In this document: in pieces, positions 1 through 9,297 of the stretch
Layout of the letters: every line of letters begins with the position of its first letter
Position numbering within the stretch: position 1 is the stretch's first letter
Source: Staphylococcus condimenti
Lineage (GTDB): Bacteria > Bacillota > Bacilli > Staphylococcales > Staphylococcaceae
Length of the DNA stretch: 64,000 nt
Reading direction: 5' to 3'
NCBI RefSeq assembly: GCF_001618885.1
Contig: NZ_CP015114.1
Span: 2,294,001-2,358,000 of the forward strand
Position numbers and translations under genes: made by a program
The notes under the pieces: generated by a model
Databases searched by the model: none
What the model was told of the DNA's origin: nothing
The model's input: only the letters and a program-made list of their open reading frames with translations

Positions 1-410
1 AGTTAGCAGGTAAACTTGTGGACTATTTTGAGCCTTTAACGATTATGAGAGGGTATACTGTAGTGCAAATTATAGGCGTCATAATGATTAGTACTGTATT
101 AATCTTACATTTACCAATATGGGCATTATTTATTTCATTTTTAGCATTAGTGGGCCCTGTAACAGGTATTGCAACTGTCTCTTTTTCAGTGGCAATGGAT
201 GAACGTACAGGAGGCAGCGGAAGTGCATCGAGTTTGTTAGGTTTGGTACAAACTTTGATAGGCGGAATCAGTACACCATTAGTTGGTTTAATGGGCGAAA
301 ACAGTTATATTCCATACCTCATAATTATAAGTATTGCTTCAATAGTTTTAATCATACTCCACCTTATGATTGCAAAAGCCTTTGCAGGAAATGAAATAGC
401 TGGAAAGTAA
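1..410 (+). CDS. MFS drug exporter, Bcr/CflA type, C-terminal part only
   Basis: The reading frame is open from the left edge of the window, so the start lies outside it. About 136 residues are visible and form roughly four membrane helices. The phrase SFSVAMDERTGGSGSASSLL is typical of the late loop of Bcr/CflA-type major facilitator exporters, which expel drugs or small metabolites in exchange for protons. The chain ends in a short charged tail and is followed at once by a hairpin terminator. The substrate cannot be told from this fragment. The family call is by recognition; nothing here shows truncation other than the window edge. Confidence 0.75.
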   Translation, partial: LAGKLVDYFEPLTIMRGYTVVQIIGVIMISTVLILHLPIWALFISFLALVGPVTGIATVSFSVAMDERTGGSGSASSLLGLVQTLIGGISTPLVGLMGENSYIPYLIIISIASIVLIILHLMIAKAFAGNEIAGK

Positions 411-426
411 ATGGAACAAAAGAAAA

Positions 427-469
427 GAGCGCTATAGCGGCATTCAATCCGCTATAACGCTCCTTTTTT
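427..469. terminator. Rho-independent terminator between convergent genes
   Basis: A 14-base arm (427-440) pairs with 449-462 around an 8-base loop and is followed by a T run at 464-469. It sits between the exporter end and the stop of the convergent MMPL gene and could serve both. Confidence 0.85.
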
Positions 470-477
470 GTTTTGTC

Positions 478-2979
478 TTAAGAGTCTTTATGGTTTTTAA
501 CATGTGTTTTAAATGGCCACCAATTTCCAGGACCGAATGATTTAATTAATGCTGGAATGAAGAGTGGCAACATGAAGATATTATAGATAATTAAACCTAA
601 GATTATAACTGTTGCAATTTCCATTAATGTCATAGCACCAGAAGTGTATAGTGCAGCGACTGTACCGATTAAGATGACACATGCTGTCATAATAACCGTA
701 CCCATCTTACGCATTGCAGTCAGCAACGCTTCAGTAATCGATTTGCCATCGTCTACTTCTTCGCTGAAACGATTGACCAGGAATATTGCATAATCAATGC
801 CGAGTGCCATTAATACAACGAAACTGAAGAATGGAACGACTAATAGTAATCCTCCCATGCCAAGCATATCGTTAAAGATTAAATTAGCGACACCGATAGA
901 TGCATAGTAAGTGATTAAAATAGAAGCAATCATATACAACGGCATAATAATTGAACGTTCAAAGATTAATAACACAATGAACAAGAATACTGTAATAAGT
1001 GCAATGGCTTTATTCATGTCACTATCAATTGTTTTTTGCAAGTCGTTGTTAGAAGAAGATGTACCGCCGTATTCGATATCACTATGTTCGAATGTTGTTC
1101 CTTTAACTTGATTATCCACAGTGTTATGAATACGTTCAACTGTGTTCATTGAATCTTTAGAGAACGGATCATCTTTTAATTCGACATTCAATAACAGAAC
1201 TTTACCGTCACCTTTACTATATTGATCGACAGATTGTTTTAATTTCTTATCTTTCAACATATCATCTGTAACGTACATGCCTGACTTATTCATACCTTTA
1301 TCCTCAGACATGTCTTTAAGACGTTCTTGAATTTGTGATTGTCCATTTTGAACTTTAGAAATACCTTGTTGAGACTGTTCTAAGCCTTTAGACATTTCAC
1401 CGGCTTGTTGCGTTACTTGTTGTCCGGCTTGTTGCGGTGATTGATTAGCTTGTTGCATCGTTTGTTGAACACGACTTGGGTCAGTGTAAGGTTTAACTTG
1501 TGAATCCATTTGGCCGAGTCCATCATTGACCTGACTAAGACCATTATTAGCATCTGTCAATTTACTTTGGATTTGATTCAATTGATCAGTAGCTGATAAT
1601 TGTTTAATAGGTTTGCCAGTAGGTCTTGTTATGGTACTTACACTTTCAACACCTTTTACTTTTTCAATAGATTGAGAAAGTGATTCTAAATCATTAACAC
1701 CTTTAGCATTGTTTAATTTTTTATCGTCTTTAATAGCGATATTTACAGGGAATGCTTGACCCATATTGAAATCGTCTTTAATGATATTGATAGCTTTAAT
1801 AGAATCATATTCATCGCCGATTTCATTCGTGTTGTCATACGTAATCGTGTTAGGTGCGAAAACGATAATCGGTACCATAATAATTAACACAATGACTAAT
1901 GCTAAGAAAGAACGCTTATTAGTGAATTTGCCTAATGCACCCCATAATTTATTATCTTTATGGTCAGCCGCTTTCTTACTTGGCCAGAATACTTTACCGC
2001 CTAGTAAGAGCAATAGTGTCGGTAACAATGTGAAGAGAATAATCATTAAGCACAAGACACCTATTGCGATACCCATAGCAGAGCGGAACAAGCTGAATTC
2101 TACAAAGAACAATGCCGCGAAACCAACAAGTACTGTAATCGCACAAATCAATATAGTACGACCGCCATGTTTAAATGTATTTAATACTGCATCGAAATTA
2201 CTTTGGTCTTTACCTAATTCCTCTTTATACCTATTTAATAAAAGAATACAATAATCGGTTCCGATACCGAAAAGCAATGCAATTAAGAATGGCTGGATAT
2301 AAATAGAAATAGGGAAATCAATGTATTTTACTAAGAATGCTAATACACCTTGTGAAAAAGCATAAGCTAAACCAACAAGTAGAAGTGGTACGAAAGGTGT
2401 TACTATTGAACGGAACACTAAAAATAGAATGACTAAAATTAAAATAACTGTAATAATTTCAGTTGTTTTTAAGCCTTCGTTTACGCTTTTATTAATATCA
2501 TCATTAATAACTTCATTACCTGTGACGTAGGCACCTTTAAAATCATGATGTTCAATTTTATTAATATCTTTTACTGCGTCTAAAGTTTTATTTTTATCAT
2601 CCGTTGTTTCAATTGGAATCATCACAGATTTTTTATCCTTAGATACTAACTTATCTTCAACATCTTTGTTTTCAAACGGGTCAATGACAGTTTTAACGTG
2701 TTTAACATCTTCGACCTTTTTGATATAATCTTTTAAATCTTTTTTGCTGGATGCATCCAATTTATCATCCAGTTGCACCACAGCACTGATGCTTTTATAA
2801 CTAGCACCAACATCTTTCAATTTTTGATCGTATTGTTGGGATGTAGTGTCTTTAGGTGGGGCAATGCTCCCTTTATCATTAGCTAGTTGTGCTAAATTTG
2901 GAGCGAAAATAATAGAACATGCAATTGCGATAACCACAATAATTGAAATTACCCATCTGAACTTCAATATGGTCTTCAT
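478..2979 (-). CDS. MMPL-family RND exporter
   Basis: An 833-residue membrane protein of the MMPL branch of the RND superfamily. Two repeated halves each hold one N-terminal helix, a large outside domain and a block of five or six helices (GIGTDYCILLLNRYKEE in half one, ALGIDYAIFLVNRFSEE in half two; both Asp residues are the usual proton-relay positions). The second outer domain is rich in Gln and coiled-coil-like around residues 500-590. Relatives in Staphylococcus export fatty acids or lipids (FarE-type), but the substrate here is inferred only. The ATG at 2979 is chosen over an upstream ATG at 3018 because AAGGGAGG lies six bases before it. A TetR gene lies just upstream on the same strand, but a terminator and a separate promoter lie between them. 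Confidence 0.88.
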   Translation of the reverse strand: MKTILKFRWVISIIVVIAIACSIIFAPNLAQLANDKGSIAPPKDTTSQQYDQKLKDVGASYKSISAVVQLDDKLDASSKKDLKDYIKKVEDVKHVKTVIDPFENKDVEDKLVSKDKKSVMIPIETTDDKNKTLDAVKDINKIEHHDFKGAYVTGNEVINDDINKSVNEGLKTTEIITVILILVILFLVFRSIVTPFVPLLLVGLAYAFSQGVLAFLVKYIDFPISIYIQPFLIALLFGIGTDYCILLLNRYKEELGKDQSNFDAVLNTFKHGGRTILICAITVLVGFAALFFVEFSLFRSAMGIAIGVLCLMIILFTLLPTLLLLLGGKVFWPSKKAADHKDNKLWGALGKFTNKRSFLALVIVLIIMVPIIVFAPNTITYDNTNEIGDEYDSIKAINIIKDDFNMGQAFPVNIAIKDDKKLNNAKGVNDLESLSQSIEKVKGVESVSTITRPTGKPIKQLSATDQLNQIQSKLTDANNGLSQVNDGLGQMDSQVKPYTDPSRVQQTMQQANQSPQQAGQQVTQQAGEMSKGLEQSQQGISKVQNGQSQIQERLKDMSEDKGMNKSGMYVTDDMLKDKKLKQSVDQYSKGDGKVLLLNVELKDDPFSKDSMNTVERIHNTVDNQVKGTTFEHSDIEYGGTSSSNNDLQKTIDSDMNKAIALITVFLFIVLLIFERSIIMPLYMIASILITYYASIGVANLIFNDMLGMGGLLLVVPFFSFVVLMALGIDYAIFLVNRFSEEVDDGKSITEALLTAMRKMGTVIMTACVILIGTVAALYTSGAMTLMEIATVIILGLIIYNIFMLPLFIPALIKSFGPGNWWPFKTHVKNHKDS

Positions 2980-2992
2980 AAGCAACCTCCCT

Positions 2993-3088
2993 TTAGTTGA
3001 AATGTGCATTGAATTCAAATTAGTTGACCTAAAGCAACTAACAAAAGTAATACATTTAAATGATAGTTGATAGAGAATTTATTGTAAA
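2993..3088 (-). promoter_or_regulatory. Promoter and repeated TAGTTGA boxes upstream of the MMPL exporter
   Basis: On the minus strand TTTACA (3083-3088) and TATCAT (3060-3065) are 17 bases apart, a good sigma-A promoter. The heptamer TAGTTGA occurs on the plus strand near 2994, at 3021 and at 3064. The copy at 3021 forms an inverted repeat TAGTTG-N8-CAACTA (3021-3040). The copy at 3064 overlaps the end of the -10 box and the spacer. This is the expected geometry for TetR-type repression, but which regulator binds is inferred. Confidence 0.5.
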
Positions 3089-3090
3089 GA

Positions 3091-3120
3091 AAAGCCCACC
3101 CTATATCATTTCAATTGGGC
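3091..3120 (-). terminator. Terminator overlapping the tetR stop codon
   Basis: On the minus strand GCCCA (3116-3120) pairs with TGGGC (3094-3098), followed by TTTTCTTT. The 5' arm lies within the last codons and the loop contains the stop codon of the TetR gene. The short stem makes it moderate in strength. Confidence 0.55.
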
Positions 3121-3683
3121 AGGTCAGTTTCTTCTAACTCTCTCATTTTAATTGTATTTCTCAACATAATTCGTGACATTTCTTCTGGGGATTCTTTACA
3201 TCTTCGTTTCAACCATGAAAATACCACACCCAGCTGTCCGCCGATTAAATACTGTACGAAATACATATGATGTTCCATATCAGTGTATTCATCCATTACT
3301 TTTTCATAAGAATCGTATGTAAGGTGGACCATTTCTATCACAAAGTCTTTTTGAGGATGACTGATAAACACAGCATGAAAAAAACGTTGATAGCGGTAGA
3401 TATACTTAAATTGAATACGGAAAAATTGTAATAGTTTTTGTTTATTGTATCTAACTTTACCAAAATTTTGATATAAGGTAGTAGTAAGTTTGATATATCT
3501 TGCTTTATGATATTCTTGAATTTGTTCGAATAAATCATATTTATCTGTGAAATGAGCATAAAAAGTAGAACGATTAATACCACTATATGCACATATCATT
3601 TTGATAGTAATTTCATCAATTGAATATTCTTCCATTAAATCAATAGTACTCACAAATATTTTACGTTTTGCGTTTTTCTTCAT
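3111..3683 (-). CDS. TetR/AcrR-family transcriptional regulator
   Basis: A 190-residue regulator. Residues about 8-55 form the TetR helix-turn-helix (ITIKMICAYSGINRSTFYAH followed by F-x-D-K-x-D-L-F). The rest is an all-helical ligand and dimer domain without a recognisable ligand signature. The ATG at 3683 follows GAGGTG on the minus strand. It stands between an MMPL exporter (same strand, downstream) and a divergent EmrA/EmrB-like pump, so it probably represses one or both in response to a hydrophobic compound. A palindrome between it and the divergent gene fits that role. In S. aureus a TetR protein (FarR) controls an MMPL exporter, but there the two genes are divergent, so orthology is not claimed. 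Confidence 0.88.
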   Translation of the reverse strand: MKKNAKRKIFVSTIDLMEEYSIDEITIKMICAYSGINRSTFYAHFTDKYDLFEQIQEYHKARYIKLTTTLYQNFGKVRYNKQKLLQFFRIQFKYIYRYQRFFHAVFISHPQKDFVIEMVHLTYDSYEKVMDEYTDMEHHMYFVQYLIGGQLGVVFSWLKRRCKESPEEMSRIMLRNTIKMRELEETDLPN

Positions 3684-3722
3684 TATAAGGCACCTCTACT
3701 AAATGAGATAAAACAGTCCGAC

Positions 3723-3771
3723 ACATTTCTATAAAATGTTGGTATTTTTTTTAGTTACACCTATTTATAAT
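3723..3771 (+). promoter_or_regulatory. Operator palindrome and -10 box in the tetR/emrA-like divergent region
   Basis: ACATTT-CTATA-AAATGT (3723-3739) is a perfect 6-5-6 inverted repeat. A consensus TATAAT lies at 3766-3771 reading towards the pump genes, without a good -35 box at 17 bases. Position and symmetry suggest the TetR operator. Confidence 0.45.
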
Positions 3772-3810
3772 AGATAAAGTGACTTTAAATAGCAAATAGG
3801 AGGAAAGAAA

Positions 3811-4458
3811 ATGAAGAAGATAATATTGGTTAATATCATTACAATTATTGTTTTGGTACTTATCGGAATCGGAGGATTCTACTACTATAACCAAGCAACA
3901 GGATATATTAAAACAGATAACGCAAAAGTGGATGGAGAACAAATGAAAATTGCCAGCCCTATTTCTGGTAAATTAGACTCATTTGATGCTAAAGAAAATA
4001 AAGATTACAGCAAAGGCGATAAACTTGCTGAAGTAACTGGCAAAGGTGAAGATGGTTCACCGCAAAAAATGGATATTGAAATGCCTCAAAAAGGTACTAT
4101 CGTTAAAACTGACGGTATAGAAGGTGACATGGTACAAACAGGTTCACCAATCGCATACGCTTATAATTTAGATGACTTATACATCACAGCAAACGTTGAC
4201 GAAAAAGATATTTCTGATGTTGAAAAAGGTAATGATGTAGACGTTAAAATTGACGGACAAAATTCTAAAGTTAAAGGTAAAGTAGATGAAGTAGGTAAAG
4301 CAACAGCTGCTAGCTTCTCACTAATGCCTTCATCAAACAGTGACGGTAACTATACTAAAGTTTCTCAAGTTGTTCCTGTTAAAATTTCTTTAGACTCTGC
4401 ACCTTCTAATTCCGTTGTTCCAGGCATGAATGCTGAAGTAAGTATTCATAAGAATTAA
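3811..4458 (+). CDS. EmrA-like membrane fusion (HlyD-family) efflux subunit
   Basis: A 215-residue protein with one N-terminal membrane anchor (about residues 4-25), then TDNAKVDGEQMKIASPISGK, the usual first strand of a biotinyl-lipoyl-like hairpin in HlyD/EmrA adaptors. The coiled-coil arm of Gram-negative relatives is missing; the chain goes directly on to a beta-barrel region ending in PGMNAEVSI. It is therefore a compact Gram-positive version. AGGAGG precedes the ATG at 3811. Only 12 bases separate it from the EmrB-like gene, so the two form an operon and probably one pump. Confidence 0.85.
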   Translation: MKKIILVNIITIIVLVLIGIGGFYYYNQATGYIKTDNAKVDGEQMKIASPISGKLDSFDAKENKDYSKGDKLAEVTGKGEDGSPQKMDIEMPQKGTIVKTDGIEGDMVQTGSPIAYAYNLDDLYITANVDEKDISDVEKGNDVDVKIDGQNSKVKGKVDEVGKATAASFSLMPSSNSDGNYTKVSQVVPVKISLDSAPSNSVVPGMNAEVSIHKN

Positions 4459-4470
4459 GGAGGTCATTAA

Positions 4471-6384
4471 ATGACACTTGCCTTAGTTATATATATTGTT
4501 GTCGCATTGGTTCTTATTGCGTTCGTAAATGTGTTTATTCGCAAACGTAATAAGAAACAAGCTTCGCGAAAACTGGAACAACGTCAAGCACGTTATAATA
4601 GAAAACAAACATCTAAATTTAAAGCGAGCGACTTAGACAAACAACCATCACGCTCAAGTGAAGAAAAAATGACTGGGCAACAAGGTGATGAGCAACATCA
4701 TACTGAATCAGTCGAAAACTTAAAACCTTTATCAGGAAATGATTCTGATAATCAAGAAACAGACTCAGAAAAACCTGAGGATTCAAATGAAAGAAAAGAA
4801 GAGGAAAATACAGATAACCAAGAAGAAGCGCATGAAACAAGTGATAATCAACAACCTATGTTCCGTTTTGGTAACGGTGTATCACGAAATGTAATTTTAG
4901 GGGCCATGTTATTTGGTATGTTCATTGCGATCTTGAACCAAACACTTTTAAACGTGGCATTGCCTAAAATCAATAACGACTTTAATATCTCTGCATCAAC
5001 TGGCCAATGGTTGATGACAGGATTTATGCTGGTCAATGGTATTTTCATACCAGTCAGTGCGTTTTTATTTGAAAGATACTCATATAGAAGATTGTATTTA
5101 TTCTCGCTTGTTATTTTCACAGTCGGTTCTTTAGTTTGTGCTTTGTCGCCAAACTTTACGATTATGATGACAGGCCGTGTATTACAAGCAGCAGGTGCTG
5201 GTATCTTAATGCCTTTAGGTTCTAATGTTATTATGACAATTTTCCCACCAGAAAAACGTGGTTCTGCAATGGGTATTATGGGTGTAGCAATGATCTTAGC
5301 ACCAGCAATTGGACCAACATTATCTGGTTATATCGTTCAAAATTATCATTGGAATGTAATGTTCTATGGTATGTTCTTCATTGGATTAGTAGCTGTATTA
5401 GTAGGCTTTATCTGGTTCAGATTGTACCAACGTACACAAAATCCAAAAGCAGATATTCCAGGCATTATTTTCAGTACTATTGGATTCGGTTCATTACTTT
5501 ACGGGTTCAGTGAAGCAGGTAATGATGGATGGGGTTCTAAAACAGTCGTAATTTCATTCATTCTAGGCGCTATTTTCATTGTTCTTTTCGTAATCAGAGA
5601 AACAAGAATGAAAATGCCTATGTTGAATTTCGAAGTATTGAAATTCCCAACATTCACATTAACAACACTAATCAACGTTGTTGTTATGATGAGTTTATAT
5701 GGCGGTATGTTATTATTACCGATCTATTTACAAGATTTACGTGGCTTTACAGCAATTGATTCAGGATTGCTTCTCTTACCAGGTGCTTTAGTAATGGGTC
5801 TGTTAGGACCAGTTGCAGGTAAACTTTATGACATGATTGGAATTAAACCGTTGGCTATTTTCGGTATTGCAATTATGACATACGCAACTTGGGAGTTAAC
5901 TAAATTAACCATGGATACACCATATCTATCAATAATGGGTATTTATGTATTACGTTCATTTGGTATGGCGTTCATTATGATGCCGATTATGACAGCAGGT
6001 ATGAATGCTTTACCAGCAAGATTAATTTCACATGGTAATGCCCTTGTGAACACGTTGCGTCAATTAGCAGGTTCCATCGGTACTGCAATTTTAGTTACAG
6101 TGATGACTAACCAAACTACGCAACATATGAACACTTTCGCACAGGATTTAGATAAAACAAATCCAGCAATTAAAGATCAAATGAAAGAATTAGCTATGAA
6201 GTTCGGCGGACAAGATGGTGCAATGCAAGTATTGATGGGATATTTCAAAAAACTTGCGACAGTTGAAGGCGTTAATGACGCATTCTGGATTGCAACTATC
6301 TTTAGTCTTATCGCGTTAATTATGAGCTTCTTTATTCAAAGTAAAAAGAAAGCTGCTAAATACGCAAAAGAACATAGCGAATAA
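4471..6384 (+). CDS. EmrB/QacA-type MFS drug exporter with long N-terminal extension
   Basis: A 637-residue member of the 14-helix drug:proton antiporter family. The MFS core begins near residue 135 (NVILGAMLFGMFIAILNQTL) and carries the family motif C around LMPLGSNVIMTIFPPEKRGSA. Before the core there is one extra membrane segment (residues 3-23), a basic stretch and about 90 highly acidic, hydrophilic residues, which is unusual for the family and makes it about 120 residues longer than EmrB. AAGGAGG precedes the ATG. It is co-transcribed with the adaptor gene. Substrate unknown. Confidence 0.88.
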   Translation: MTLALVIYIVVALVLIAFVNVFIRKRNKKQASRKLEQRQARYNRKQTSKFKASDLDKQPSRSSEEKMTGQQGDEQHHTESVENLKPLSGNDSDNQETDSEKPEDSNERKEEENTDNQEEAHETSDNQQPMFRFGNGVSRNVILGAMLFGMFIAILNQTLLNVALPKINNDFNISASTGQWLMTGFMLVNGIFIPVSAFLFERYSYRRLYLFSLVIFTVGSLVCALSPNFTIMMTGRVLQAAGAGILMPLGSNVIMTIFPPEKRGSAMGIMGVAMILAPAIGPTLSGYIVQNYHWNVMFYGMFFIGLVAVLVGFIWFRLYQRTQNPKADIPGIIFSTIGFGSLLYGFSEAGNDGWGSKTVVISFILGAIFIVLFVIRETRMKMPMLNFEVLKFPTFTLTTLINVVVMMSLYGGMLLLPIYLQDLRGFTAIDSGLLLLPGALVMGLLGPVAGKLYDMIGIKPLAIFGIAIMTYATWELTKLTMDTPYLSIMGIYVLRSFGMAFIMMPIMTAGMNALPARLISHGNALVNTLRQLAGSIGTAILVTVMTNQTTQHMNTFAQDLDKTNPAIKDQMKELAMKFGGQDGAMQVLMGYFKKLATVEGVNDAFWIATIFSLIALIMSFFIQSKKKAAKYAKEHSE

Positions 6385-6406
6385 GTTAATTAAATATTAT
6401 GGGGTA

Positions 6407-6440
6407 AACGACAGTGTTGTAGCGGCACTGTCGTTTTTTT
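6407..6440 (+). terminator. Terminator after the emrAB-like operon
   Basis: AACGACAGTG (6407-6416) pairs with CACTGTCGTT (6426-6435), followed by seven Ts. Confidence 0.9.
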
Positions 6441-6474
6441 ATTCAAAAAAGGTACTAAAAATTCCTATTATCAA

Positions 6475-6525
6475 TAATAAAAAGCAGTGAAACAATCTAT
6501 CAACTAGAATTGCTTCACTGCTTTA
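6475..6525 (-). terminator. Terminator for the minus-strand gene cluster
   Basis: A stem of about 15 bases (AAAGCAGTGAA at 6481 against TTCACTGCTTT ending near 6524) is followed on the minus strand by CTTTTTATT. It ends the operon that reads leftward from 8142. Confidence 0.75.
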
Positions 6526-6536
6526 TCAAATAATTA

Positions 6537-7175
6537 TTATTTAATTCTGATACGACGATTTCTAAAGAATAGGCTAATGAATAATAAACCGAAACAACAT
6601 GCTAATAAAGTGACGGCATTATTAAGTGCATCAGCAGTAGTTAAAATCTGCTCAGGTTTGAAACTTAAGAAATATTGACTAAGTGTATCCGCAACACGTT
6701 TGGCAGTCTCATTTATAATATTAGATAAACTAAAAGGAATGACAAACATAATTGCGATAATAACCATATTTACAATTTTAATCACTGTACGATTAAAAAT
6801 TAAAGTTAAGATGGTTAATATCGCACTCAGAGCGCCCGCAAAAAAGAAAATATAAAAAGACAATTTCAATTTATCAATGTTGTCTTGAAGTTGATTGATT
6901 TGTGTTAAATCGATATTTTGGGTTGAGATATTTCTCAATGTTTCTTGGAAATTCAAAATTTGTGAGAAATGAATCGGTTCATTGACCAAAACCAAATTGA
7001 AAATAGGTTCTTTCCACATGCTGTACATTGAAATTGTAAGCAAGATAAGTACTATAATGTGGATAATCAGGCTTACCCACGAACGTTTTCTTTTAGCAGA
7101 ATACTTATGACCGCGGTGCAACGGTTGCTGCTCAAGCATGTCTTGAAACTGGCGATGTGATCGTTGAGAGTTCAT
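6537..7175 (-). CDS. Conserved membrane protein of unknown function
   Basis: About 212 residues. A basic N-terminal tail (His, Arg and Lys rich, residues 1-40) precedes a membrane helix, a roughly 70-residue outside loop and three more helices; it ends in basic residues. I do not recognise a family. The start is uncertain: AAGGAG lies 1 base before a TTG (7190), 6 before an ATT and 15 before the ATG at 7175, none ideal. It follows two soluble-protein genes on the same strand with a 47-base gap, so it is likely the last gene of that operon. It has no domain that would tell its role. Confidence 0.6.
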   Translation of the reverse strand: MNSQRSHRQFQDMLEQQPLHRGHKYSAKRKRSWVSLIIHIIVLILLTISMYSMWKEPIFNLVLVNEPIHFSQILNFQETLRNISTQNIDLTQINQLQDNIDKLKLSFYIFFFAGALSAILTILTLIFNRTVIKIVNMVIIAIMFVIPFSLSNIINETAKRVADTLSQYFLSFKPEQILTTADALNNAVTLLACCFGLLFISLFFRNRRIRIK

Positions 7176-7222
7176 ACTTAAAATAAACAACTCCTTTCCT
7201 TGTGTAAAACATTTGTTGTTTT

Positions 7223-7663
7223 TTACTCGCCTTCTAAATGTATCTCTTTTATTTTAGCACCAATACTTTTAACAATATAGCGTTTTCCTTGTAATTCATA
7301 ATTATGCGAAAGTGCTAGAGCAGATTGATAAATTTTTTCTGGAGTCCAAATCAATTCGTTATTAAGACTATATTGAGTATCTTGCTCAGATGTAAGATCA
7401 GATTCAATTTGTGATGCAATATCGGCTAATTCGCTTTTGAATACTTCATCACTTACGCTTTGATTCAATAACTCTTCGATTGCATGAATCATTTGGCGTC
7501 TTCCTTGTAAATAGCCTAATAAAATACCGCGTTCGAACAATTTGTGATCAGGTCCACGTGTAATATTTTCATCAGATTGATTCAATTCGCTGAGTTCCAT
7601 CTTTACTTCGTCTGATAAATCATACAAAGTTATTCTAATTTCATCTTGAAATAATTGTGTCAT
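7223..7663 (-). CDS. Conserved hypothetical cytoplasmic protein
   Basis: A 146-residue acidic, mostly helical soluble protein with no signal peptide or membrane segment. I do not recognise the family. Its ATG overlaps the TGA of the upstream thioesterase-like gene by four bases (ATGA), so translation is probably coupled and the products may work together. AAAGGAGGG precedes the start inside the upstream gene. Confidence 0.7.
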   Translation of the reverse strand: MTQLFQDEIRITLYDLSDEVKMELSELNQSDENITRGPDHKLFERGILLGYLQGRRQMIHAIEELLNQSVSDEVFKSELADIASQIESDLTSEQDTQYSLNNELIWTPEKIYQSALALSHNYELQGKRYIVKSIGAKIKEIHLEGE

Positions 7664-8142
7664 GATTTCCCTCCTTTATCAGGAATGTCGATAAGATGAC
7701 CTAATTGCTTTGGCCATTTAATATCAGGTTGCTCTTTGTAATAATCCTTTATCTGAGTTAGATATTGTTCAGGAAATGGCGCAGACTTCTCTGTATTTTT
7801 ATCTATTCCCATCATCATTAACTCATTTGTGGCTACTAGATTTTCATTTTCATCGTACATCATTAAAAAGAAGTGGACACGTTTATAATCGTAGTTATAG
7901 AGGTAAATACGAATGAAATACGCATCGTTTAATTTTAGTTGCGATAAAAAAGTGGTATGTTCTTCTAAGGTGAAAATAGTGTAATTCAAACGCTCTCGGT
8001 CTTCTAATGATAGGCCATGAGAGTAATTAAAAGCATTTGAAGCTTCGCTGAAAACTTTATTAAAATCAGCATCATGCATATGTTGATTGTGGTCTATCAT
8101 TGAATCATCAACATGGCCTTTGATAGTAAAACATTCCGGCAT
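7660..8142 (-). CDS. Hotdog-fold thioesterase-like protein
   Basis: A 160-residue protein with the 4HBT-like signature: DHNQHMHDADFNKVFSEA near residues 18-35 corresponds to the D-x-N-x-H-x-N-N segment that holds the catalytic Asp in acyl-CoA thioesterases. The middle part (residues 60-110) is beta-rich as expected. Its substrate is unknown; relatives act on short acyl-CoA or carnitine-type esters. AAGGAG precedes the ATG at 8142. It is the first gene of a three-gene minus-strand operon and divergent from corA. Confidence 0.7.
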   Translation of the reverse strand: MPECFTIKGHVDDSMIDHNQHMHDADFNKVFSEASNAFNYSHGLSLEDRERLNYTIFTLEEHTTFLSQLKLNDAYFIRIYLYNYDYKRVHFFLMMYDENENLVATNELMMMGIDKNTEKSAPFPEQYLTQIKDYYKEQPDIKWPKQLGHLIDIPDKGGKS

Positions 8143-8251
8143 TACGCATTCTCCTTTTTGAAATCAGAATTACTTCTATTTTACTAAAAATACCATTATG
8201 CTACACATAAAAGAAACTATACTGATTGACCTTAAGTGAAAGGGGAAAGAA

Positions 8252-9199
8252 ATGAGCGTCTCGATATATTACCAAACAAAAGAAAAGCCTTTAACATCTG
8301 TAAAAAATGCAAAAGAGATACCGTCAGAAGCAACTATCATTTGGTATGATTTAAATGAACCCACAGAAAAAGAAAGTGATGAATTACTTAATCGCTTTGA
8401 TTTTAATCCGTTAGAAATGGATGATACGATTCATGCGAATCCCAGAGCAAAATATAAAGCATATGACAATTACCAGAATATTGTATTTCATACAATTGCA
8501 CCAAGAGATTATGAAATTGAAGTACTGAATATTTTTATTATAAACAATATACTTATCACGTATCATCATAATGTTATTAGAGAAGTGAACGAGGTTTATA
8601 AGCAAGTTAAAGATAATTTTGATAAAGATTTAGATTGTGAAGACATTGTGTTGTATATGCTAGACCATATTGTAGATAATTATTTTTACTATATCGAAAA
8701 CATTTCAGACAAAGTATTTACTTTTGAAGACGAACATGGAACTGACCGTACTAATAAATATATGATGGACAATATTTTTGATTTACGTTCAGATATTATT
8801 AAATTAAATCGTGTGATTATGCCGATGAAAGACCTTATTGATACACTGCAAAATGAAAGCCAGTTAGTACAAGATAAACGTCATAAAATGTATATACAAC
8901 ACATTACAGATCATATTGATAAAGAAGAAAGTATGTTGCAGACAGCTCGTGATATTACGAGAGAAATCAGAGATAACTTTGAATCTTATACTTCCTTTAG
9001 AATGAACCGCGTGATGCAGATTTTAACGATTGTTTCGATGATTTTCTTACCGCTTACGTTGATTGCTGGAATTTACGGAATGAACTTCGAAAATATGCCT
9101 GAATTAAAATGGCATTATGGTTACTATGCAACACTAGGACTTATGGTGTTAATTTCATTGGCGTGTATTTGGTATTTTAAACGTAAAAATATGTTTTGA
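8252..9199 (+). CDS. CorA-family divalent cation transporter
   Basis: A 315-residue member of the CorA metal ion channel family. The hallmark [10 protein letters not shown] loop is at about residues 275-284, between two C-terminal helices, with the helical stalk before it and an alpha/beta domain at the N-terminus. It forms a pentameric channel for Mg2+ or a related ion. GAAAGGGGAAAG precedes the ATG. The family also contains Co2+ and Zn2+ carriers, so the ion is not certain. The isomerase gene starts about 100 bases downstream on the same strand. Confidence 0.92.
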   Translation: MSVSIYYQTKEKPLTSVKNAKEIPSEATIIWYDLNEPTEKESDELLNRFDFNPLEMDDTIHANPRAKYKAYDNYQNIVFHTIAPRDYEIEVLNIFIINNILITYHHNVIREVNEVYKQVKDNFDKDLDCEDIVLYMLDHIVDNYFYYIENISDKVFTFEDEHGTDRTNKYMMDNIFDLRSDIIKLNRVIMPMKDLIDTLQNESQLVQDKRHKMYIQHITDHIDKEESMLQTARDITREIRDNFESYTSFRMNRVMQILTIVSMIFLPLTLIAGIYGMNFENMPELKWHYGYYATLGLMVLISLACIWYFKRKNMF

Positions 9200-9297
9200 T
9201 TTTTAATGTTGATTATAGCAAAGGGGTAGCAGAAGCAAGCTTAGATTGGTACACTTACAATAATATAAGTTTAAGAGAACAGAAAGTAGGAAATGCG

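Noticed and set aside
911..2254. Plus-strand open frames inside the MMPL gene
   Set aside because: They are antisense shadows of a clear 833-residue family member and lack ribosome sites.
8411..8605. Minus-strand open frame within corA
   Set aside because: Antisense shadow of a well-supported gene.
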